Source: Irineochytrium annulatum
Lineage: Eukaryota; Chytridiomycota; Chytridiomycetes; Chytridiales; Chytridiaceae
NCBI GenBank assembly: GCA_027600665.1
Contig: JADGJL010000526.1
Span: forward strand, 1 to 19,034
Length of the DNA: 19,034 nucleotides
Direction of reading: 5' to 3'
Made by a program: the position numbers and the translations under genes. Within the stretch, counting starts at the first letter, position 1. Each line of letters begins with the position of its first letter. The notes below the pieces were generated by a model, which saw only the letters and a program-made list of their open reading frames with translations, was not told the origin of the DNA and searched no databases. Of this stretch, positions 1 through 10,199 are shown piece by piece.

Positions 1-494
1 CCTTAGTCCAAGGTTTCTTGAACGACGTGCGATGCTTACCCGGTCGATCGAGACGGGAGGGGATGGGATGGGATGGAACGACGACGTCGAGGTCGAGGAC
101 AGTTTTGTCCGTTTGGCTTGAGGGAGCACAAGCTTGTGACCGCGAAAAACGGCATTGCTGCGGCATCTCCTTATCCTTTCAATATTTCAGTTGATGTTCT
201 CGGTCGTGTTTTGTTTCTCAAAGTGTTAATAACTTTGTGGGCATTTTTTGTTATTGCCGCATGCACTGTTCACCCTCGGGTTGAAAACGTTCTTTCTTGA
301 TACTTTTCTCGATTTTAAGGCCTGGCGGCTGCTCGCAAATTGTTATTGATATCGTTAAAACGAGGAACACCGCCATTTTGAAGCAATGGACACGTCGGTC
401 CAATTGATCACCGGTCGTCCATCTCACCGACCATCTTGTCGATCCACAAGGTGTCCTGCGACATCTTTCTCACGAGCCGCATCCACTTCGCTGA
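1..494. other. Left flank, no supported gene
   Basis: I see no convincing coding region here. Short open frames (for example 73-300 and 386-631) have no recognisable protein pattern. The stretch holds a G-run cluster at 55-72 and presumably the 5' UTR and promoter of the cyclase gene that starts at 495. An in-frame TGA at 492-494 directly precedes that ATG. Positions about 440-494 resemble, at low identity, the sequence just upstream of the duplicated exon at 6849, so the duplication probably included some 5' flank. Confidence 0.6.
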
Positions 495-3400
495 ATGAAC
501 GCGCTCCAGCTCGTGCCGCACGCGGTCCGGCGCTGGCTCGCCCGGGATCCTGGGGAGCGCCCATGGCCATCTTCCGACGGCGCGCCGCCGATGGCCGAGT
601 CGTTCGACGGCGCCGTCGTAGCGCTCATTGACATCTCTGGTATGGCCGCTGCTCCTGCTTTACTCCCACTTGGGGCGCATACGCCAAAGGCGGAGCCCAC
701 CTTCTAACCTGGAGGATTTTTTGGGTAAATAGGATACACGAAAATAACGTCCTTGCTAACTGACATGGACGCGACCGCGGGCGGGGCGCGCGTCCGGGAC
801 GCGTTGAACCCCACCTTTGAGATCATTATCGACCATGTGCACCAGTGGGGTTCGTATATATCGGTGATAAAGATAGATGCCAGGGTGGAATAAACGGACA
901 GCGGTGTCCAGATGGCGGATTCTTCGCTATTATCGGCATTAGCTTACAACACTCTCTCCATCTTAATTGTTTCTTTGTCAGTGTTACTTTGAGTTAGTTG
1001 TGTAGGTCTTACCTACCAGGTTGAAGGACAAAAGGGTTACCACACCTCCCCCCTTGCTGCCATACACCCTATCCATCTACGCCTCCCCTTGACTGCCGTA
1101 ACTCTTAACCATCTACGTTTTGTTCCACCTCCCCCTTGACTGCCGTAGATTCTATTCATCTATTTTTGTTCCACCTAATCGCTGACATATCTCCCCATCC
1201 CCATGTTTTTTCTTTTTCGTTTTTTTTTTTTTGAGGGGTTTCCCACACCTGATCGCTGACATCGCGCTCTCGGCAGGCGGTAGCATCATCAAGTTTGCCG
1301 GCGACGCCGTTCTGGCCTGCTGGGTGCCCCCCGACTCTGCCACCGCGGGAGATTCGACAGGGTCCTCCGCTGCGGCTTCAGTGGAGACGCTCCGTGCTGC
1401 CATCTGCTGCCTTGAGCTCTTGATAGCCATGCGGGGCGGGCTCGAGGTCGATCTTGGCTCCGTGATGAAGCGCGTCGGCGGTGGCTACGACTCCGGCGGG
1501 TCCGACGCCCCGCTCACCGTCAGCCTGAAGATCCACATCGGGGTCGGCGTTGGGCGGATGTGCCAAGTGCATATCGGTGGCGGCGGCGGCGGCGGTGGTG
1601 AAGGGGTCGCGGGGGGCCGGCTGGGAAGGCGCGAGTTCTTCATCGCCGGGGAGGCTGTTGTTGAGGCTGGTGATATGCTCGGGCTCGCGAAGAGCGGGGA
1701 GGTAGCCTTTCCGCCCAGCTCGCGGGCGTTCCTGCGCAACACCCTCGACCGCGTCAACCCGGCTTTGCTCGAGACAGCGACGCTCAGCAGCGCGCCAGTC
1801 GTGATAGCGGACGCGGGAATGCAAGTGGAAGACCTGGCGGCGGAGTTGAGGGCCGTCTATGCCGGCCTTGCTGGCGAGCGGCTGAACGAGTCTGTGGGTG
1901 ACGGCGAGGGCTCGGTGGACGAGCCGCCCGCGCCCGGTTCGGACCCGTTTGCTATACTCGTCAGCTACGTCGACGAGAGCCTCGCGTACCACCTCCTGAA
2001 GAGCAACCACTCTCACCTGGCGCGGAAGACCATCACGTCCGCGAATAGGGACGCCGTGCCAGCGGTGACCCGGAAGACGACCAACACGTCGTCAATCGCC
2101 GTCGCGGGCGCCCCGCGGAACTCGCTCCTGGCCGTCAGCCAGCTCCGGAACGTGTCGGTCGTATTCGTGCGCCTGCCGGCGCTAAAGGTGCCTCGGATGG
2201 GGGAGCCGGCGATGCTCGCGCTCGCGCAGAAGGTCTTCACGGCCATCATGGAGGTGCTGGGCAACTACAACGGCTGCCTGCGCCAGTTCGCGTGCGACGA
2301 CAAGAGCGCCTCGGCCCTGATAGTGTTCGGGCTCGCGGGCTTTGCCCACGAGAGAGGGGAGGAGCCCGTCGCCGTGCTGGCGGCGTGGGACATCGCCACG
2401 AGGCTCAGGAGGCTCGCCGGTGGGGACTTCTCGATCGGCGTCGCTTCTGGCATCGTGTTCTACGGCATCGTCGGGAACGAGAGCAGGTCGGACGGCACGT
2501 GCATGGGCACGGCGGTGAATCTTGCGGCCAGGATCATGACGCACCCGTGCGCGATGGGCCGCGTGGTCTGCGACGAGGGGACTTACCTCAAGGCCGAGGA
2601 CGAGTTTGCGTTCGAGAGGCTGCCCGAAATCCTGTTCAAGGGGTCGTCGGCGCCGGCAAAGCTCTTTGCGCCGACGAGCAAAGCGTTCAACTTCTCGAGG
2701 GAGCTGGACGCCGAGACGCCGTCGACGCTGTTCGGGAGGGATGCGGAGACGGTTATGTTGGGCGGCTTGGTGGATGCGTGGCTCGAGGGCGCGCAGCGGA
2801 GGGTAATTATCATGGGCAGGTCGGGGGCTGGTAAAAGCGCGCTGTCGAAGTGGTTGAGGACTTTCTTGCAGACGCGCGTGGGAGAAAGTCTTGTGTTTTG
2901 GTGAGCTCATTGTTTAGCATTCTATAAGTTTCAGTCGATATTTCAAGCTGTCATGCTAACATCTGCACCCACGACGCAGCTCGTCCTATGGTTTCGACAT
3001 GATGCAATCGTCTCTTTATCACGGGATCTCGCAGATGCTGCTCTCCTTGGAGATGGAGCTGGCCGACAGGGATTTTTTAACTGATCTCCGGCCCGCCGAC
3101 CGGCAGAGCATTGTAAACGCGTCGCATAAATTAGCACCTCACATCATCAACAACAATTCCACCAACAACAGCACCTACTCGGTTGGCATCGGGAGGAGGG
3201 CATCCGGCTCCTTCCTATCCATGGCTACCGGAGATTCGGCCACTCGTAGTGGAGGGCTAACAAAGACATTCATTAAATTTGGAGTGCCGAAAGACCGCGT
3301 CCGCCTTGTAAGTCGCTGATGTTAAATGTCTTTCTTCCCTTTTCTGATCGCCTGTCGTTTTTCTATTGGGCAGCTGTACAAGGCAATGCCAGTCTTAGAG

Positions 3401-6400
3401 CATATAGGTCCGGAAGATGTGCCTGAAGCGAAGACGGCCAACGAAGCGGACTTGCTGCCAATCGTCAAGACCTCTATTGTGAAGGTTTTGAACAAGCTGG
3501 CGGTCACCCACGGCATGAAGATTGTTTTATTCTTTGACGACATGCAATGGATGGACTCAAACACCGTAATTAGCTCCCAAATTTTTACTTTGCTTCCAAA
3601 GCTTACTCCTTTACAGGTCGATGTTGTTTTAGAGCTGATGAGCAAATGTACAAATGTCCTGGTCGTGGTTCTTACCCGGCCATTAGAGGAGATTAAGCAA
3701 ACCATGAAGGCTCGGTTGGAGTCTCTTCTCAATGCGCCGCAGGCGACCGTGATTGCGCTCCAGCCTCTAGACAAGCTTAGCGCGATCGAACTAATGCGGA
3801 ACGAATTGAAGGATGTGCTTGCCCAAGGCGTCATTATAGGAGACGATATCTACGATAAAGTCTTCTCATTCGGCCAAGGTACGCCATGTCCTATGACGCG
3901 ACCATGTCATTTTTATTCGCTAACTAATCATCGTGGTTCGCAGGCAACCCGATGGTTTGCTCAATAATCTGCCAAGCGATGAAAACGGAGGCCACCGGTA
4001 ACCTTCGTCGGCGGATGACAATAACAGCGGGTGCGATGGAGGAGCTTACTATACCCACGGATGCTACCTCTGCGGTCATCGCACAGTACGCTTTATATTA
4101 TGAAAATAGCGGCAAAATGACTTACGTGCCTCTTTCCTCCAGGTTTGATTTGTTGGACGAGGAGTTACAAACCATATTAAAAGTTGCGGCTGCCGGCGGT
4201 AGGGCTACGGTCCGGCTCTTTTAAACTAATCTGATGCATTTAGGCCAATATTTTCAGCTCATCGTCCTAGCAGACGTCCTAAGTCGCCTCGGGCTCTTCG
4301 CTGACCAGGACTTTTCGGCCTCGGAAATATCCGAGCTGATCTCGAGCCGCGACACGTTCAAATTTATTGTGTTTCTTGATGACAGCGGACTGAACTGCTC
4401 GTTCTCCCACTTTTTGATCCAGCAAGGTGTTTTAAAGAGCCTCGTGCCCTCCTTCACGGCAAGAGTCCATCTGGCCTTCGCCGACTTTTTTGAGTCGATA
4501 CTGGCCGGTTCAAATATCCAGACCACCTTGCCTTCCCTTCTTCATCATTTGATGGACGTGCCGGCCTCTGAGGAGATTGACGAAAGGCAGAAGAAGCACC
4601 TGCGGGCTGCGTTTATCATGGCGGCGAAAATGTATCGTCCGCTTGAGGTACAGCCTGTCGTGCAGAAAAGTTGCTCATTCTTGTTCTCCAGGGGTTTGAG
4701 TATCTACAGAAGCTGGAGGAACTTCAAGCGAAAACACCAGATGCGGCCTTCAACATCGCGGACCAACTCGAACAAAACCAGTATACAACCTACATGCTCC
4801 TTGAGATGAGGTACGCTCGTCGATACACAACCGGTGTTAACCCAAATCTGCAGAGAGGCTGCAGCGGTTCATGAGATATATAAGAACAGCATGTCTCAAG
4901 TAGGGTTCCCATTCCCGAAATCAACTCGGGAACTTTTGTTCCTTCTCCTGAAGCTGTGCTCGCTCTTCCTTAAATTCATCAAATCGTCCCCGACCCAGCG
5001 GCTAAAGCTTTCAAGGAAGTTCATGAAATTTTGTATGCCAGTCCTTCACCAAAGGTACCCGGACGCGTTTAGGACTAGCCGACGCAAGGTGTCCGACGAC
5101 AACGCGAAAAAGGCGTTGGATCAGCTTCTTGACGCCCTAACCCACACGACGAGTGTCGCCCTGTACATGGCCATCTCGAACTCAAACCTCAATGCGCCGA
5201 CTATTTTCCTGACGGCGCTTGTCCGAGGGTTGGTCTACATCGTCGGCACCGAGGATTTTCCCTACGTCGTCGCCTCCGTATCGTCTCAGCTCATCCTCGC
5301 GTGCTTCTACAACCTCCCGCTATATAGCAAGATGATTGAGCGCCGCATCGCGGGCCTTCTGAGGCCAACGCCAAGCTTGGATGAGATTGCCAAGCTGACC
5401 CCGAGCGAGCTCGAGGCTTTTCGGACGTACTCGATGGCGGCCATTGTCGTTGCGGTCCTTCAATGCGATTGGGAAGACAGTCAGAATTTCCAGCGGGCGG
5501 CTTTGTTTGTGCTGAGGACAACCCAGATGGAGACCTCTGAGGTCACGGAGGAAAATAGGGAAGGGCAGACCATTGTGGCAATTGTAACCGGCAAGGTGCA
5601 AGGCGCTGAAGCCGAGCTGCGAGCGTGCGTGGCCGAGATGTCGGAGGCCGACGTGGGCGTAAAGACGCTCGCCGAGATGCACGTCATGCTCGCAGCGCTG
5701 CTAGTTGACCGAGGTGGTGACAATGAAAGTGTGTCTGCCTCTTTGTACTCAACGCACGTTAAGAACGTGGAGATTGCGGAGACTATTGTGCGCTTATTGG
5801 TGATTTTCTTTTGAGTAACATGTTGCTTTTAGGAAGCGAGCGAGTCAATTTCACAGAACGCATCTGTAATGGTCTGTTTCCGGTTGCGCATTGAAGTCTG
5901 CCTCGCCTTTCTCGCGGACACATCAAGCAACGAGCGTAAAACGTTTTGCACGTTGGCGGACGAAACGTTGCATCTCCTTGAAAAGTGTGCGACTAAGTGG
6001 AACAAGATATACGTAAGAGCTGCGAGTGGCCACGTAAACCTAACCTGCTTCATGTCGGCAGCTTCAAACTGCTGCGGTCGTTACATCACTACTCATCGGT
6101 CCCTTCATCCTGGATTATTTGTTGCTTCAACCGGTCGACCAGGGCGGGAGCCCCGCCAAGGATTCGATAAAGAACTTGATGCAAATCCTATTGGCCGTCA
6201 TCGCTAAGTTGAAAAGGAGTCGCCTCCACAATCATAGCAGAGATATCTGCCAAGCGATAAGTGGGTTTGCAAACGGCAACCACGCGGAGGGCTTTCGAAT
6301 GATGACAAAAGCTTTGGAGGATAAGAGGTCGCGAAGGTGGATGCCCGATGTGTATCGGCAGAAGCTGCGCGCCAGGGTTATCCGAATGAAGCTGTTAACG

Positions 6401-6517
6401 ATGGTGGACGCAGGAGGGAGATGGAGAATCGAGATCGGTGAATTGCAAAGGTACTTTGTAGAGGTTCAGCTACCTTGGGAGGCAAAGGTGCTAAGTGATG
6501 CAAATATGGGTTGGTGA
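495..6517 (+). CDS. Soluble adenylyl cyclase (ADCY10/sAC-like), 11 exons, about 1688 aa
   Basis: Predicted to make cAMP from ATP as a soluble or flagellum-associated class III cyclase. Exons: 495-639, 733-849, 1277-2900, 2980-3307, 3374-3878, 3944-4198, 4244-4647, 4692-4810, 4854-5787, 5833-6012, 6062-6517. They total 5067 nt. Catalytic domain C1 starts near residue 37. The metal Asp is D46 in ALIDISGYTKIT (spliced across intron 1), and the second metal Asp and adenine-contact Lys lie in IIKFAGD (K93, D97). C2 (about 378-555) has SIGVASGIVFYGIVG, then T495 and the transition-state pair N502/R506 in VNLAAR, as in animal sAC. A P-loop GRSGAGKS (601-608) and a Walker B-like VLFFDDMQW (D793/D794) mark the NTPase. 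The rest is helical with no clear domain. Length is close to animal sAC (about 1600 aa). ATG 495 is chosen because TGA lies directly upstream and the same start is kept in the duplicate. The intron-9 donor could be 5788 or 5800; 5788 gives 45 nt, like neighbouring introns. Confidence 0.93.
850..1276 (+). other. Long intron 2 of the sAC-like gene, with tandem repeats
   Basis: Donor GTTCGT at 850 and acceptor CGGCAG ending at 1276 join HQWG to GSIIKFAGD in phase 1, restoring the cyclase motif exactly. At 427 nt it is far longer than the other introns of this gene (43-93 nt). It carries an approximately 46-bp pyrimidine-rich tandem unit, beginning CCTCCCC and containing TTGACTGCCGTA, at about 1044-1081, 1082-1127 and 1128-1173, plus a partial fourth start. 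An ATCGCTGACAT word occurs twice (about 1178 and 1252). Confidence 0.85.
1576..1602 (+). repeat. GGN microsatellite coding for poly-glycine in cyclase C1
   Basis: A GGT/GGC run encodes eight consecutive glycines (residues about 188-195 of the sAC-like protein), inserted after the strand VHI in the C1 domain. It lies in a loop-like position just before FFIAGEAV. It may be variable in length between strains. Confidence 0.8.
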
Positions 6518-6848
6518 TGGTGTGTTTTAGATAACTTGTACATAGTTTATTGCTAAGTGCGCATATACGGAAACCCTCTCCTTACCTCCTGTATTTTTCT
6601 CACATCTGAATTTATCACTTGCAGACTTTTCTTATGTTTCTTCTGTTTGCTTCACTTGGCTAATCCGCTTGACCATTATTGTCCTAACAATCTATTGCCT
6701 TTGTATATGAATAATAGTTGCATGTGGCCTCAATAACACGCGGCTAAAATGATTGCCTTCATCGTACCAACGCAAATCTCAACAAATTCATCTCCAGCTT
6801 CCCGACAGCCCGAAGTCGTTCTATAAGGTCTGCACCGACGTGGCCGCA
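6518..6848. other. Spacer: 3' end of sAC-like gene and left edge of its duplicate
   Basis: This AT-richer stretch follows the TGA of the sAC-like gene and should hold its 3' UTR. I see no gene. From about 6783 onward it has weak similarity to the 5' flank of the parent gene: the frame leading into the duplicated Met reads SFYKVCTDV, against SIHKVSCDI upstream of 495. Confidence 0.55.
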
Positions 6849-7510
6849 ATGAATGCGCTCAAGCTGGTGCCGCACGCGGTCCGGCCCTGGCTCGCAGTGG
6901 AGCGCGGAATTAATTGGTTCGACGAGCCGTCCGTGACCAAATCCTTCGACGGGGCCGTCGTCGCGCTTATAGACATGGCCAGTACGTTGGCGACTTGGGA
7001 GACGTTAAAATCCACTAGGCAGGGTACACAAAGATAAATGTCCATGCCACGCGTTGGCTGGGACGCGCATCCGGGACGCGTTGATCCTTCGAGACCATGA
7101 TCGACCATGTGCACGGGTGAAGTTCGTGTATCATGGCCTGCTCCGTCTCTTGTCTTTTTTTTAATTTCAGGGCCTATTTCTTCTGTTCAGGCCACGATAT
7201 CCTGGCCGCCTGGGTGTGACTGCAGCTGCCACGGCCCTTGGCGGCGAGTCCAACGAGACCCTTCGTGATGCCATCTGCCTGGAGCTTTTAATGGCCTTGC
7301 GCGGTCCATTGATCCTTACCCGTCAAAATCCGCGAAACCGGCATGATGGTCGAAGACCTGGCGGCGAGTTAAGGGCCGTCTACGCCGACATCGCAGGTAG
7401 CCAGCTTGAACTACAACAGCTGTTAGTGCTAAGAGGTGCTGACAAAGATGTCGTTAGGGAGCCTCCGCTAGTTCGCATACGATGTCCAAAACGCGTCAGC
7501 TGTGCTCTGT
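6849..7510 (+). pseudogene. Decayed partial duplicate of the sAC-like gene (5' part only)
   Basis: The segment reads MNALKLVPHAVRPWLA and KSFDGAVVALIDM, nearly matching exon 1 of the cyclase at 495. It keeps intron 1 (GTACGT at about 6981 to AGGCAG at about 7022) and then YTKI and IRDAL-like sequence of exon 2. Next come the 5' end of intron 2, a GHDILAAWV remnant of the KFAGDAVLACWV block, ETLRDAICLELLMALRG, and VEDLAA/LRAVYADIAG matching parent 1824-1880. Damage includes an extra base after YTKI, a TGA in place of the HQWG segment (about 7117), a TGA right after AAWV, a one-base deletion in the LAAELRAVY block, and loss of about 270 nt including the glycine run. Homology fades near 7510, and nothing from C2 onward is present. 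Retained introns mean duplication at the DNA level, not via mRNA. Confidence 0.87.
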
Positions 7511-7780
7511 TAACGTTGATTGATCGTCAGGCATACCCATATTATAGTCAAAATAACACCAAGATCAAGTAAAGCAATAAAGCATCGCGCTACATACGTC
7601 GTGTTGGGTGCAGCAGCGATATCTTACGGTAGTCGATCTCGTCTAGACATGAAGGCGGATTTCGCGAAATTTGACAGTTGGCGATCCTCACGACTGACAT
7701 CAGCACCAACCTAGGCCTCAAGAACGCGGAGACCTTAGTTCAACCAGACCGTCCTCTCCAGCCTCAACAGCTTGCCAGCC
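7511..7780. other. Spacer and presumed enkurin promoter/5' UTR
   Basis: This lies between the end of detectable cyclase-duplicate similarity and the enkurin ATG. Open frames here show no recognisable protein. I see no clear promoter motif. Confidence 0.5.
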
Positions 7781-8839
7781 ATGCCGGCTCCACCTCACGG
7801 CCCAACGGCCGTCTCCTCGCTCAACTCCGGCCCGGCCCCTGCCTCCCCGGGCTCCCCAACCACGGACTCCATCACGGCGCCAGCCGCCGGGCCCGCCACT
7901 ATTATCCACCACAAGCCTACGCCATCGGACGTTTTCGAGGAGAGCGTCTACAGCCTGATCCCCGTTGAGTACACCCCCCCGGCCAAGCAGAACATGTACA
8001 GGAGCAAGTTTGCCGGACACGTGAGGAAGGAATATGTGTCCGGGAAGAAGGAGGCGGCCAGCATGGGACCCGCCAAGGTGGAGGTGAATAGGACCGATGG
8101 ATTTTTGAGGAAGGGGGACAGAGAGAAGTTGAAGCCGAAGGGTAAGCTGGTTCTTTATGCTTCATGTTCGGAAAGATCAAGGGCTGATGGGTTCGCATGT
8201 TTCAGCGGAGCCGGTGGTCGGGGATAAGACGATCAGGAAGGCGCCTGTCCCGAAGGAGCCCGGGCCGATGATGCCCAAGACTGGGAAGGACTTTATTAAG
8301 CAAAACGCACTTGAGAACATCAACTCTTGTGAGTATTAATGCCTGCCGTTTGCCTGCTTTTCGCGAATAACCGTCTGCACATCTAGCCGCGAAGAAGCCC
8401 CTTGACAACACGGTCGCCTACCGCAACAAGAAGGACTACGGAGCGACCCCCTCGTACCTGATGAAGCGCATGAAGATCCAGGACGACGTCAAGGCCGCGA
8501 TCGAGAGCGAGCAGAAGAGCGCGGGCGAGAATAAGCGGGACTTGAAGGAGGGCGTCGTTCCCCTACCGGAGGACGAGCGCCTGAGGATTTTGGAGGGCCT
8601 TAAGGCAAACTGGGAGAAGCTGAACTCGGATTACCAGAAGCTCAGCCTAACAGTCGACACCGTGCCAAAGATTGCCAGGTAGGGATAGGAAAAATGATTT
8701 GGCACGAGTGGGCAGTGCTGATATAGTTGAAATTTGCAGAAAGGTGAATATGGAGCAGCAGCTGAAGCACCTCGAGGACCACATCGCCAAGTTCTCTCAC
8801 CCAAGCATCCTGGTGAACTTCAACACGGCCTACCGATGA
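7781..8839 (+). CDS. ENKUR: Enkurin, axonemal protein, 4 exons, 291 aa
   Basis: Enkurin is a small protein of flagellar axonemes (a microtubule inner protein of doublets; in sperm also linked to TRPC channels and calmodulin). Exons: 7781-8141, 8206-8328, 8387-8678, 8740-8839, totalling 876 nt. Introns are 64, 58 and 61 nt, GT-AG. Family blocks are clear: ESVYSLIP (residues 54-61), SMGPAKVEV (94-102), a Lys-rich linker, GKDFIKQNA in exon 2, KKDYGATPSYL (176-186), then a C-terminal coiled helix with EDERLRILEGLKANWEKL and LSLTVDTVPKIARK, which corresponds to the enkurin/IQ-bearing domain. It is slightly longer than human enkurin (256 aa) because of a Pro/Ser/Ala-rich N-terminal tail of about 45 residues. 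ATG 7781 is the first ATG in frame. Its presence implies a flagellated life stage. Confidence 0.95.
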
Positions 8840-9928
<1,089 letters not shown>

Positions 9929-10199
9929 GAAATCGACGTCACCGATATTCCTCGCTTTGGCCTGGCTTCTTCCTTCGAGAGCCGCCGTGTCGTGACATGT
10001 AGATGACGTATTGGATTAACCGATTACAAAGCGTTAATAAATCCGTCCGCTGCTATCTATTTCTGGCCTATTTTCTGCTGTTTGCTATCCCCGCGGTCAG
10101 CAGTGAGATGTACGGCATGGAGATCATGGCCCGTTACCACCAGGTTGGTTACCCTGAAGGTCGCTTTGACAATCCTTCAGCGAGGCCGACAACCACGAC
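9929..10199. other. Spacer between ubiquitin-eS31 and GAF-cyclase genes
   Basis: This should hold the 3' UTR of the ubiquitin gene and the promoter and 5' UTR of the next gene. The open frame at 10003-10215 encodes one hydrophobic stretch but has no family match and overlaps the next start, so I do not call it. A possible small 5' UTR intron (GTTGGT near 10144 to TTCAG at 10180) cannot be confirmed. Confidence 0.5.

Noticed and set aside
1378..2016. 212-aa open frame on the minus strand
   Set aside because: It lies inside exon 3 of the sAC-like gene, reads as Arg/His/Ala-rich sequence typical of antisense frames of GC-rich genes, and has no family pattern.
2182..2910. 242-aa open frame on the minus strand
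   Set aside because: Antisense shadow of the C2 and P-loop region of the sAC-like gene; Arg/His/Pro-rich with no recognisable domain.
7216..7572. 118-aa frame as an independent gene
   Set aside because: It is a mix of frames of the decayed cyclase duplicate; the recognisable words (ETLRDAICLELL, ELRAVYADIAG) match the parent gene with frameshifts between them.
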